Assembly (NCBI GenBank): GCA_028679775.1
Contig: JAJRAX010000295.1
Location: forward strand, 1-13,684
Source of the DNA: Methanothrix sp.
GTDB taxonomy: Archaea > Halobacteriota > Methanosarcinia > Methanotrichales > Methanotrichaceae
Reading direction: 5' to 3'
DNA length: 13,684 nucleotides
The notes under the pieces are model-generated. The model was given only the letters and a program-made list of their open reading frames with translations. It searched no databases and was not told the DNA's origin. How positions within the stretch are numbered: the stretch's first letter is position 1; each line of letters starts with the position of its first letter. The translations under genes and the position numbers were made by a program. Positions 7,031-12,989 of this stretch are shown here, piece by piece.

Positions 7031-7266
7031 CTTGGGCTACGTAGCTCATCTTCGAGCGATTCATCTTCGAGCGATTCATCCTCGATCTCGTCTAGGCGAG
7101 AGATGAGACTGTCTACCTCCAGCATCATCTCATCAAGCGTATCGGAAATCTGTTGATGTTGCTCATCCGAGTGAAGGAAATACCTTTCCAGCTCTGCCAA
7201 TAGCTCCTCATCGTCCATATCGAGCATTTCGCATATCCTTTTCTCGACATCCTTCGAATCGGGCAT
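7027..7266 (-). CDS. Small acidic coiled-coil protein upstream of mptA
   Basis: The 79-residue product is rich in Glu and Asp and almost entirely predicted helix, with heptad-like spacing through [43 protein letters not shown]; a coiled coil is likely. The C-terminus contains a perfect 5-residue tandem repeat (ESLED twice, then E-D-E), encoded by two exact 15-base units at 7046-7075 and a partial third. No family is recognised. The stop overlaps the mptA start, so it is translationally coupled to it. No Shine-Dalgarno sequence precedes the ATG, while CAAATATG on the minus strand (7289-7296) is centred 26 bases upstream, so a leaderless transcript is likely. Confidence 0.7.
   Translation of the reverse strand: MPDSKDVEKRICEMLDMDDEELLAELERYFLHSDEQHQQISDTLDEMMLEVDSLISRLDEIEDESLEDESLEDELRSPR
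7046..7085. repeat. In-frame 15-base tandem repeat
   Basis: TCATCTTCGAGCGAT at 7046-7060 is repeated exactly at 7061-7075, and ten bases of a third, diverging copy follow (7076-7085). The unit is five codons long and encodes ESLED on the minus strand, so gain or loss of units would keep the frame. Confidence 0.75.
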
Positions 7267-7288
7267 GGAGGGGCTTAATTGGAGCGAA

Positions 7289-7296
7289 CATATTTG
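7289..7296 (-). promoter_or_regulatory. TATA-like box of the small acidic gene / mptA operon
   Basis: CAAATATG on the minus strand is centred about 26 bases before the ATG at 7266, which has no Shine-Dalgarno sequence. This spacing is the one expected if transcription starts at or next to the start codon. Confidence 0.4.
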
Positions 7297-7332
7297 AGAC
7301 TTTGCTCCGCAGTCGGATTTCCTCGGCGGTCA

Positions 7333-7374
7333 GATATATCTATTCGAAGGGCTTAACACCACCTCTTAGAGGAG
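7333..7374 (+). promoter_or_regulatory. Promoter and ribosome-binding site of kptA
   Basis: GATATATC at 7333-7340 is a TATA-like box, implying a start near 7360. AGAGGAG at 7368-7374 is a strong Shine-Dalgarno sequence eight bases before the ATG at 7383, and it decides that start over an earlier in-frame TTG at 7302. Confidence 0.5.
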
Positions 7375-7382
7375 TTCTACTG

Positions 7383-8030
7383 ATGATCAAGCGTTGCCCT
7401 CAGCACGGATTTTTCAGGGGAGAGCTTTGTACTTGCGGCTCTGCCGGTCAGCTTCTTTTAGATGAGACCAAGACTGAGCAGCTCGGTCGGCTGGTAGCAG
7501 GCTGCTTGAGGCATTTTCCGGACGATCTGGGCCTGACTATGGACTCCCGTGGTTGGGTCGATCTCACAAAGCTAGGTCAGGTGGTGGCCAGCAGGCATCG
7601 CTGGGCCAACAAGGAGCTGATTGTAGCGCTTGTTCTGTCTGATCCCAAGCAGAGATATGAGATAAGAGACGAAAACGTCAGAGCAAGATACGGCCATTCG
7701 GTGGCGGTTGAGCTAGATCACCCGGAAAACAAGCTTCCTTTGCTCTACTATGGGGCAAGCGAGGAGGAGGCGGACAGAATCCTGGAGATCGGCATCAAGT
7801 CTGCATCGCAGAGGTATGTTCATCTCTCCACTACTGCCGAGAAGGCCTGGCATGTGGCCACATTCCGCACTGGCAACCCCAGAGTGATCCAAGCGGATGC
7901 TGCAGCTGCGCAGAAGTCCGGCGTGAAGATGATGACGGTAAACGATGATATCGTCATCTCGGAGATGGTTCCGTCTCAATTCCTGAGCATTCTTGCCTCC
8001 AAGGATATTGTCAGGACAGAAAAACAATAG
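7383..8030 (+). CDS. kptA: Probable RNA 2'-phosphotransferase (KptA/Tpt1)
   Basis: KptA/Tpt1 moves an internal RNA 2'-phosphate onto NAD+, giving ADP-ribose 1'',2''-cyclic phosphate and nicotinamide. The 215-residue product has the archaeal form: an N-terminal zinc-binding segment (C5-P-Q-H8-G and C16-T-C18-G), then the winged-helix part with LRHFPDDLGLTMDSRGWVDL (42-61) and RYEIRDENVRARYGHSVAVEL (91-111), and the NAD-binding part with YYGASEEEADRILEIGIKS (122-140), VHLSTTAEKAWHVATFR and the VNDDIVISEMVPSQFL end. The start at 7383 is set by AGAGGAG; longer forms from 7302 add an unlike N-terminus. The substrate in archaea is not established. The gene converges on the prenyltransferase-like gene with an 8-base gap. 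Confidence 0.9.
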   Translation: MIKRCPQHGFFRGELCTCGSAGQLLLDETKTEQLGRLVAGCLRHFPDDLGLTMDSRGWVDLTKLGQVVASRHRWANKELIVALVLSDPKQRYEIRDENVRARYGHSVAVELDHPENKLPLLYYGASEEEADRILEIGIKSASQRYVHLSTTAEKAWHVATFRTGNPRVIQADAAAAQKSGVKMMTVNDDIVISEMVPSQFLSILASKDIVRTEKQ

Positions 8031-8038
8031 CGCGACGT

Positions 8039-8656
8039 CTAGCGGCCGAAGCGCCGCTCTCTGTTCTGGCAGTCCCGAATAGCACGCAGGAAATCGATCT
8101 TTCGGAATTCCTGCCAGTTTACATCGGTAAAATAGAGTTCTGAATAAGCTGCTTGCCAGATCATGAAGTCGCTGAGCCTCTTTCCGCCGGCTCTGATCAC
8201 CAGATCGGGCTTCTGGGAGAAACGCAGATTCGATTCTATGCTCTTCTCGTCGATCTGATCGGCCTTTATCTCTCCCCGTTCAACTCTTCGCAGAATGTTC
8301 CTGAACGCCTCTGTCACCTCGCGTTTGCCCCCGTAGCCGAGAGATATCACCACATTGAGGGGACCGCCTGTGCCCATCTGCTCTGCGCCCTCTGCGGTAT
8401 GCAGGCTGATCTGGGCGGGAACTGATGCCAGACTGGAGGCTATCTTTTGGCAAAGACTCGGTTCATCATCGTTTACATAAAGCACGAGGGACGGCAGACG
8501 AATGGATCGGCTCCATTCCAGGAGATGGATGAGGCGATTCAATCCATCGCCAGATAGATCTCCTGAGCCGAGAACTACGGTCACGCAACTTGGAAGGCTG
8601 CTTTTTTTAATCTGGGACGCCAAAAGGTGCTCGTAGAGGCGATATATCATAGTCAT
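8039..8656 (-). CDS. cis-Prenyltransferase (UppS)-family protein lacking the N-terminal catalytic motif
   Basis: The C-terminal half is plainly of the undecaprenyl/dehydrodolichyl diphosphate synthase family: LGYGGKREVTEAF (106-118), then DLVIRAGGKRLSDFMIWQ (151-168) and YSELYFTDVNWQEF (171-184), which carry the isopentenyl-diphosphate-binding Arg/Ser/Glu set. The N-terminal half keeps the fold pattern (VTVVLG, LIHLLEWSRSIRLPSLVLYV) but lacks the HIMDGNxRW block with the essential Asp, and the FSTENW block is replaced by VNDDEP. This resembles the non-catalytic partner (NgBR-like) of heteromeric cis-prenyltransferases; such two-subunit enzymes are, to my knowledge, described in Methanosarcina. 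At 205 residues it is somewhat short. Possible starts are GTG 8659, ATG 8656 and ATG 8650. It is divergent from the DUF92 gene. Confidence 0.82.
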   Translation of the reverse strand: MTMIYRLYEHLLASQIKKSSLPSCVTVVLGSGDLSGDGLNRLIHLLEWSRSIRLPSLVLYVNDDEPSLCQKIASSLASVPAQISLHTAEGAEQMGTGGPLNVVISLGYGGKREVTEAFRNILRRVERGEIKADQIDEKSIESNLRFSQKPDLVIRAGGKRLSDFMIWQAAYSELYFTDVNWQEFRKIDFLRAIRDCQNRERRFGR

Positions 8657-8679
8657 CACTCAGTAGATCTTCCATAGGC

Positions 8680-8690
8680 AAAGTATTTTT
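8680..8690. promoter_or_regulatory. Shared AT-rich promoter core between the divergent prenyltransferase-like and DUF92 genes
   Basis: AAAGTATTTTT is the only AT-rich box in the 58-base divergent gap. Its centre (about 8685) is 29-30 bases from both the DUF92 ATG (8715) and the prenyltransferase-like ATG (8656). One TATA-like element may direct both genes, each with a leaderless or nearly leaderless message. No strong Shine-Dalgarno sequence is seen on either side. Confidence 0.35.
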
Positions 8691-8714
8691 GCAGGGAACT
8701 GATTCCAGTAGTTC

Positions 8715-9920
8715 ATGGAACGTGAGGATGTCGCCAGGCTGGCTATAGGACTGATGGTCTTTTTGCTGCCAAGTATCGGAGCCTTCACAGTCCTGCCTCT
8801 GGCAGTCGTGTTCCTGATGGATCGCGGCTCTCGCCTGCTCTCCGCGTCCCTTGCCATGCTTCTCATAATGAAGCCTGCCCTGTCGGTTACGGACACAAAT
8901 CTGCCGCTCTATGTCATAGCCATATCCTTTGTGGCCTCAACCTTCTCTCCCCTGGCATTCAGGAAGTTCGATTCTCTTGCGGGCAGCATCATGTATTTGC
9001 TGATCACGGTCTGTCTGGGCTATCCCGTCGCGAGCCTGATTTCGGGAGGCAGCCTCTCCTCGGAGAGAATTCTATTTCTCGTCATTTTAGGCGGGCTGTC
9101 CGGAGCCTTTCTGCATCACGCCTCAAAGGAACGCGACTTCACAGTGCCCTTCGGATCGGCTATGGTGATGTGGCTATTCTCCTTTGATTATCCACTGCCG
9201 GAGCTGCAGCGCATTCTGCTCATCTGCATCTTCGCCCTGGTCTTAGGGATAGGTGCTTACTGGGCGAAAGCGGCGGACTCGGATGCCGTGCTCAGCGAGA
9301 CCATAGTCTGTCTCCTGGTGATTCTCTTCGCCGGACTCTCATGGTTCATGCTGCTCCTGGCCTTCTATCTTCTGGGCGGAGCTTTCACTCACTATGGATT
9401 TTCCCATAAATATAAGCTGGGCATTGCTCAGTCCCACGGAGGCAGGCGCGGGTACAAGAATGTTTACAGCAACAGCCTGGTCGCTCTAGCCCTGGCAATA
9501 TGCTATGGGGTTTATGGAAATGATGTCTTCCTCTATGCATTCATTGCTTCAGTTGCCACAGCCAACGGCGACACTCTGGCGAGCGAGATCGGCGAGACCA
9601 GCCGCTCCAAGCCGCGAATGATAACCACACTCAAGGAGACGGAGCCGGGAGTTGACGGAGGAGTGACGCCTCTGGGCGAGGTCGCGTCTCTGGCCGGAGC
9701 TATCATCATAGGGCTCTTGGCTACTGGAATGGGAATGGCCGGGACATTCGGCATAGTTGTCGCACTCATCGGCGGATTTTTAGGCACCAACTTCGATAGC
9801 TTTCTCGGAGCCACACTCCAAAGCCGCGGCATCTTGAGCAACAACGGCGTGAACCTGGTGGCCACAGCCTTCGGGGCACTGATCGGCGGAGTGCTCTGGT
9901 ACATCCTGCAAATTATTTAG
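8715..9920 (+). CDS. DUF92 (TIGR00297/VTE6-like) integral membrane protein
   Basis: A 401-residue protein with many hydrophobic helices. The C-terminal 200 residues are a clear DUF92 domain: GRRGYKNVYSNS (242-253), ANGDTLASEIG (283-293), TEPGVDGGVTPLGEVASLAG (309-328), GTNFDSFLGATLQ (357-369) and SNNGVNLVATAFGALIGG (375-392). The N-terminal half adds about six membrane helices, as is usual in archaeal members. The characterised plant member VTE6 is a phytyl-phosphate kinase, so a kinase acting on polyprenyl (geranylgeranyl or dolichyl-type) phosphate in the membrane is a fair inference. The divergent cis-prenyltransferase-like neighbour supports this. It is followed after 23 bases by aroE. 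Confidence 0.88.
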   Translation: MEREDVARLAIGLMVFLLPSIGAFTVLPLAVVFLMDRGSRLLSASLAMLLIMKPALSVTDTNLPLYVIAISFVASTFSPLAFRKFDSLAGSIMYLLITVCLGYPVASLISGGSLSSERILFLVILGGLSGAFLHHASKERDFTVPFGSAMVMWLFSFDYPLPELQRILLICIFALVLGIGAYWAKAADSDAVLSETIVCLLVILFAGLSWFMLLLAFYLLGGAFTHYGFSHKYKLGIAQSHGGRRGYKNVYSNSLVALALAICYGVYGNDVFLYAFIASVATANGDTLASEIGETSRSKPRMITTLKETEPGVDGGVTPLGEVASLAGAIIIGLLATGMGMAGTFGIVVALIGGFLGTNFDSFLGATLQSRGILSNNGVNLVATAFGALIGGVLWYILQII

Positions 9921-9922
9921 GG

Positions 9923-9942
9923 ATAGAGCGAAATTGCTCTAT
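9923..9942 (+). promoter_or_regulatory. Perfect hairpin immediately before the aroE start
   Basis: ATAGAGC (9923-9929) and GCTCTAT (9936-9942) form a perfect 7-base stem with the 6-base loop GAAATT, filling nearly the whole DUF92-aroE gap and ending one base before the ATG. The only Shine-Dalgarno-like bases, AGGGA at 9919-9923, are 20 bases from the ATG; folding of the hairpin would bring them close. There is no T-run, so a terminator is unlikely. Confidence 0.5.
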
Positions 9943-9943
9943 T

Positions 9944-10771
9944 ATGAAGATCTTCGGCATCTTTGGCGATCCAATTGAGCACAGCCTCTCTCCAGCCATG
10001 CAGAATGCGGCTCTGCTGGCGTTGGGCGAGACTGCCTGCTACCATGCCTTTCGGGTGAGCCGGGAAGATTTGAGCGCGGCCATCCTCGGCGCGAAGGCCA
10101 TGGGGTTCTCCGGGCTGAATCTGACCATTCCACTTAAAGAGAAGGCTCTACAGCTCGATATCTTAGAGCCAGACCCTCTGGCCAGTGCCATCGGTGCGGT
10201 GAACACCATCAGCTTCACAAAGAGTGGGATGGTCGGATACAACACCGATGGGTGGGGCGCATTGCGAGCTCTGTACGATGCAGGAGTTGAGATCAGGGGA
10301 AAAATGGCGCTCATCATCGGGGCTGGTGGGGCGGCGCGGGCCATTGCCTATACCTTGCAGCAGGAGGATGCCGAGATATCCATCGCGAACCGCAGCATAA
10401 AGAAGGCCCAGGAGCTAGCCGCCCAGGTGGATGCATGTGGTTTTGGTCTCTCTGATCTGGAGAGGCTTGTGGACAAGGCTGACATAATAATCAACTGCAC
10501 ATCGGTTGGAATGCGGATGGGAGACCCCCGACTCCTGAGAACGGGATTGCTGAAGAGCAGTCAGGCGGCATTTGATATCATCTACAACCGTGAGACTGAA
10601 TTTCTGCAGGATGCTCGCGCCGCCGGAGCTGTGGCAGTAGATGGAGTGATGATGCTGGTCCATCAGGGCGCGAAGGCCCTGGAGATATGGACAGGAAAAA
10701 AGGCCCCTGTCCAGGTGATGGAGAGGGCAGTGCGAGAGGCTCTGAGGGCCAAGCAAACCGGTCAGGGGTAA
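9944..10771 (+). CDS. aroE: Shikimate dehydrogenase AroE
   Basis: AroE reduces 3-dehydroshikimate to shikimate with NADPH in aromatic amino acid synthesis. The 275-residue product has every family landmark: the shikimate-binding SLSPAMQN (14-21), NLTIPLKEKA (59-68) with catalytic K65, AVNTI (85-89), NTDGWG (100-105) with catalytic D102, the nucleotide loop GAGGAARAIAY (126-136), NRS (149-151), NCTSVGM (184-190), DIIYN (211-215), and GVMMLVHQGAKALEIWTG (234-251). The NRS after the second strand suits NADP(H). Length is normal. It starts directly after the 9923-9942 hairpin and ends in TAA at 10769-10771, which is also the first copy of a direct repeat discussed below. Confidence 0.96.
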   Translation: MKIFGIFGDPIEHSLSPAMQNAALLALGETACYHAFRVSREDLSAAILGAKAMGFSGLNLTIPLKEKALQLDILEPDPLASAIGAVNTISFTKSGMVGYNTDGWGALRALYDAGVEIRGKMALIIGAGGAARAIAYTLQQEDAEISIANRSIKKAQELAAQVDACGFGLSDLERLVDKADIIINCTSVGMRMGDPRLLRTGLLKSSQAAFDIIYNRETEFLQDARAAGAVAVDGVMMLVHQGAKALEIWTGKKAPVQVMERAVREALRAKQTGQG

Positions 10772-10835
10772 AAAAATGGGCCCTTCGCCGAATTGTGTGG
10801 GTTGGACTCGGCAAGAATACCCGAAGCGAACCTTT

Positions 10836-10904
10836 CTTTGTGTCTTTGTGACTTTGTGGCAATCCGTGGCATTCGAATCACCACAAAGACACATAGGCAC
10901 AAAG
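10836..10904. repeat. Imperfect 24-base inverted repeat of the CTTTGTG type
   Basis: The left arm (10836-10859) begins CTTTGTGTC and ends CTTTGTGG. The right arm (10881-10904) is its reverse complement at 21 of 24 positions. The 21-base spacer 10860-10880 contains CCGTGGCATTCGAATCA. Internally each arm is itself a short tandem of CTTTGTG-like units. As RNA it would fold into a long hairpin. Confidence 0.75.
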
Positions 10905-10941
10905 GCTTCATGACTCATTATGTTCACCCACAGAAAATGGC

Positions 10942-10947
10942 GAGGAG
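10942..10947 (+). promoter_or_regulatory. Ribosome-binding site deciding the tyrA start
   Basis: GAGGAG lies eight bases before the ATG at 10956 and is a strong Shine-Dalgarno sequence. It favours that start over an earlier in-frame ATG at 10920 and over ATG 10981. The site sits in the right end of the proposed insertion element, so the element seems to have supplied tyrA with its present ribosome-binding site. Confidence 0.65.
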
Positions 10948-10955
10948 CTAAAAAA

Positions 10956-11885
10956 ATGGGACAGAGGACGAGTGAAACAATGGTGCGCATACTTATCTTG
11001 GGAGGGACGGGCGAGACAGGTTCATGGTTCGCTCGCTACTTTAAGGAGAAGGGCTATGACGTGGCTGTCTGGGGGCCGAGCGGAAAGGTGGATGTGGCGA
11101 ATAGGCTGGGGGTCCGCTTCGCTGATAAGATGATCGAGGAGGTCGAGGAGAGCGACATAGTCCTTGTGAGCGTAACAATCGAGAGGACTGTCGAGGTCAT
11201 TCGCGAAGTTGCGCCGCGAATGCACCCAGGCAGCCTGATCATGGATGTGACAAGCATCAAATCAGGGCCGGTGAGGGCCATGAAGACCTATGCCCCAAAG
11301 GGAGTCGAGGTGCTGGGAACTCATCCAATGTTCGGGCCTACCATGCCGGTGCTTCGAGGCCAGACCATCATCCTGACACCAGTCGAGGGAAAGACTGGAA
11401 AGTGGCTTTCCATCATGAGGTCTCTGTTTGAGGCAGATGGAGCGCGTGTGGAGCTCTTGGATGCCGAGGAGCACGATGAGATCATGGCTGTCGTGCAGGC
11501 ACTGACCCACTTTGCTTACATCGGCATTGGAGCGGCGCTGCACGCGCTGGACTTCGATGTGCAGAAGTCCAGGCGGTTCATGTCTCCGGTCTATGAGATC
11601 ATGATAGACTTCGTGGGCCGAATTTTGGACCAGAATCCAGAGCTTTACGCCTCCATCCAGAAGAACCCCAAGGCGGCTGCCGTTCGCCAGACATTTGTAG
11701 CCGAATGCATGCGGCTGTGCGAAAAAGCAGACGCGGGGGATCTGGAGGGCTTCAAGCAGATCATGAGGGATGCGGCGAAGCATTACGGAAAAACGCATGA
11801 GGCAATGGTGAGGTCAGACCGCGTGATAAATGCGCGAATTCGAGAAGGAAAATATGAGAATAATAGTAAAAATATAGAATTATAA
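10956..11885 (+). CDS. tyrA: Prephenate dehydrogenase TyrA
   Basis: TyrA oxidatively decarboxylates prephenate to 4-hydroxyphenylpyruvate for tyrosine synthesis. The 309-residue product opens with a Rossmann fold, VRILILGGTGETGSWFARYF, then DIVLVSVTIERTVEVI and the MDVTSIKSGPV segment. The conserved GTHPMFGP (121-128) with the active-site His, and AVVQALTHFAYIGIGAAL (178-195) from the helical dimerisation domain, follow. No acidic residue is seen just after the second strand (VAVWGPSGK), which hints at NADP+ preference; this is inference. It lacks a chorismate mutase domain or an obvious ACT domain. The start at 10956 is set by GAGGAG. With aroE it forms an aromatic-synthesis pair, now separated by a repeat element. 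Confidence 0.92.
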   Translation: MGQRTSETMVRILILGGTGETGSWFARYFKEKGYDVAVWGPSGKVDVANRLGVRFADKMIEEVEESDIVLVSVTIERTVEVIREVAPRMHPGSLIMDVTSIKSGPVRAMKTYAPKGVEVLGTHPMFGPTMPVLRGQTIILTPVEGKTGKWLSIMRSLFEADGARVELLDAEEHDEIMAVVQALTHFAYIGIGAALHALDFDVQKSRRFMSPVYEIMIDFVGRILDQNPELYASIQKNPKAAAVRQTFVAECMRLCEKADAGDLEGFKQIMRDAAKHYGKTHEAMVRSDRVINARIREGKYENNSKNIEL

Positions 11886-11947
11886 ATTTTATCGTTTCAA
11901 GTGATGTCTCCTATGTAAAACTGAATCCACATTGTCAGAGGATTCTG

Positions 11948-11954
11948 TTTTTTT
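11948..11954 (+). terminator. T-run terminator of tyrA
   Basis: Seven Ts follow the small CAGA-GGAT-TCTG hairpin about 60 bases after the tyrA stop. Archaeal RNA polymerase often stops at T-runs with little or no stem, so this is a reasonable 3' end. Confidence 0.4.
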
Positions 11955-11966
11955 ATCCGCTCCGTG

Positions 11967-12003
11967 TGTGCTCGGCCTGAGGCACATGGGCGTTTCAAGC
12001 CCA
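11967..12003. repeat. Two adjacent GC-rich hairpins at the edge of the AT-rich cassette
   Basis: TGTGCTC (11967-11973) pairs with GAG-G-CACA (11979-11986) with one bulged G. Directly after it TGGGC (11987-11991) pairs with GCCCA (11999-12003) around a 7-base loop. They lie between the facing tyrA and HEPN-like genes and could end the HEPN-side transcript. The second hairpin slightly recalls a tRNA T-arm, but the loop sequence does not fit. Confidence 0.35.
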
Positions 12004-12038
12004 AATACAAAATGCACAATCATGAAGAATTAAATGGG

Positions 12039-12380
12039 TTAAATTTCGGTTTCAAGATCCTTTAGGAATTCTTTGATTTCAGAAACCATTCGATCTGCAC
12101 TTCCTGGTTTAAATTGATAATGGAGTTTGTAATCCGCATCCTTTCTTTTCTCAAAAAAGTAGTATAAGCGGTCACCTAAATACAGGCTCCTGGTTTTTAA
12201 TTGATTAATAACCTCGTGATGGTTTGCCCTTTCATCCATTGATAAAAAGTTCTTGGTTATATGGAATGCAGTATAATAAGCTCTGTTAACGATAGACCGG
12301 GTTTTTATTTCGCTTTTGCATGACTCTTGTTCTTGTAGCCAATCGGCGAATCTTAGAAACGCGTCTCCGCTAACTGGCAT
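12039..12380 (-). CDS. HEPN-like small protein
   Basis: The 113-residue, all-helical product has the look of a HEPN-domain protein. It shows a helix with RSIVNRAYYTAFHITKNFL (28-46), then NHHEVINQLK, and a later helix with FFEKRKDADYKLHY (75-88). The AYYxAFH and R-x2-ADY patterns are typical of small archaeal and bacterial HEPN proteins. R33-x6-H40 fits the RX4-6H spacing of HEPN ribonucleases, although the second part of the signature is not clear, so nuclease activity is unproven. The ATG at 12380 overlaps the preceding stop by one base (TAATG) and has AGAGGA at 12387-12392, which favours it over the TTG at 12386. It is last in a three-gene cassette. A PaREP1-like protein is an alternative. 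Confidence 0.6.
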   Translation of the reverse strand: MPVSGDAFLRFADWLQEQESCKSEIKTRSIVNRAYYTAFHITKNFLSMDERANHHEVINQLKTRSLYLGDRLYYFFEKRKDADYKLHYQFKPGSADRMVSEIKEFLKDLETEI

Positions 12381-12985
12381 TACCAATCCTCTGATTGCAC
12401 CACAATATATACAGATTCGCGTATTTGACTGACACGCTCTTCCGAAAATGCTAGGTTGCTTTGTAATGATTTATAGAATTCATTCACTTTTGCGCTTATA
12501 GCTTTCCAATATCTAGTTATTTCCTCATAGTGCTCATCTGGGAATTTGATTACTAAATCGATTCGCTCCCATCCGCGTATATTCCCTTTATCCCTCAATC
12601 GGATGTTGACACTATAGCTGAATCCGGTATCTTTGAGGGATTCGTTGATTATAGTATATATATTACCTAAAGCATAATTAATTTGCCTATCCTCACCGAA
12701 ACGTTCTTTGATTTCAGAATCGAAATGCAGCCTCGCCCCAAATGATTCTGAGATCACCGGTGGCTTCAACATATCAACATATTTAGCATTGTCTTGGATT
12801 AAATTGCTTGTGCTGAGCATTTTCTTCTCTTTCAATTTTGAATATAACGAACTCAAAACATCTGGGATAGATGATACAAAACCGAGGCCTATCTCGAACA
12901 TTGCCTTTGGCAGTTCAACTACACTATCGTCGATGGTCGCTTCAGTTACTCGATATTGTATTGTCGCGACTGCTGTTTCGCCCAT
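12380..12985 (-). CDS. Unrecognised 201-residue protein of the AT-rich cassette
   Basis: No family is recognised. The N-terminus (MGETAVATIQYRVTEATIDDSVVELPKAMFEI) looks like strands, followed by a helix through VLSSLYSKLKEKKML. The middle has GARLHFDSEIKERFG and the strand pair YSVNIRLRDKGNIRGWERIDLVIKF. The C-terminus has long helices (EEITRYWKAISAKVNEFYKSLQ) ending in the strand SVYIVVQSEDW. There is no signal peptide or membrane span. The ATG at 12985 has GGGGT at 12992-12996 and lies four bases after the previous stop; a TTG one codon earlier is possible. It sits between the DUF2299-like and HEPN-like genes and shares their AT-rich composition, so the three are likely one functional unit. 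Confidence 0.65.
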   Translation of the reverse strand: MGETAVATIQYRVTEATIDDSVVELPKAMFEIGLGFVSSIPDVLSSLYSKLKEKKMLSTSNLIQDNAKYVDMLKPPVISESFGARLHFDSEIKERFGEDRQINYALGNIYTIINESLKDTGFSYSVNIRLRDKGNIRGWERIDLVIKFPDEHYEEITRYWKAISAKVNEFYKSLQSNLAFSEERVSQIRESVYIVVQSEDW

Positions 12986-12989
12986 CAAT

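Larger units (their letters stand above)
10769..10960. mobile_element. Probable non-autonomous palindromic (MITE-like) insertion between aroE and tyrA
   Basis: The 12-base sequence TAAAAAAATGGG occurs at 10769-10780 and again at 10949-10960. The 168 bases between them have inverted structure at two levels. Near the ends, TCGCC-N6-TGTGGGT (10785-10802) is matched in reverse by ACCCACA-N6-GGCGA (10926-10943). Nearer the middle, 24-base arms at 10836-10859 and 10881-10904 match at 21 positions. No protein is encoded. The 12-base repeats may be a target-site duplication. They also hold the aroE stop (first copy) and the tyrA start (second copy). The A7 run makes a chance repeat less unlikely than its length suggests. 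Confidence 0.5.

Noticed and set aside
7302..7382. Longer kptA with 27 extra N-terminal residues
   Set aside because: The extension is unlike the family, begins at a TTG without a ribosome-binding site, and overlies the likely TATA box; ATG 7383 has AGAGGAG.
10415..10990. 191-codon minus-strand open frame over the aroE end and the repeat element
   Set aside because: It runs antisense through the catalytic part of aroE and into the palindromic element; the product has no recognisable pattern.
11987..12003. T-arm-like hairpin as a tRNA remnant or integration site
   Set aside because: The 7-base loop GTTTCAA does not fit the T-loop consensus, and no acceptor, anticodon or D-arm is seen nearby.
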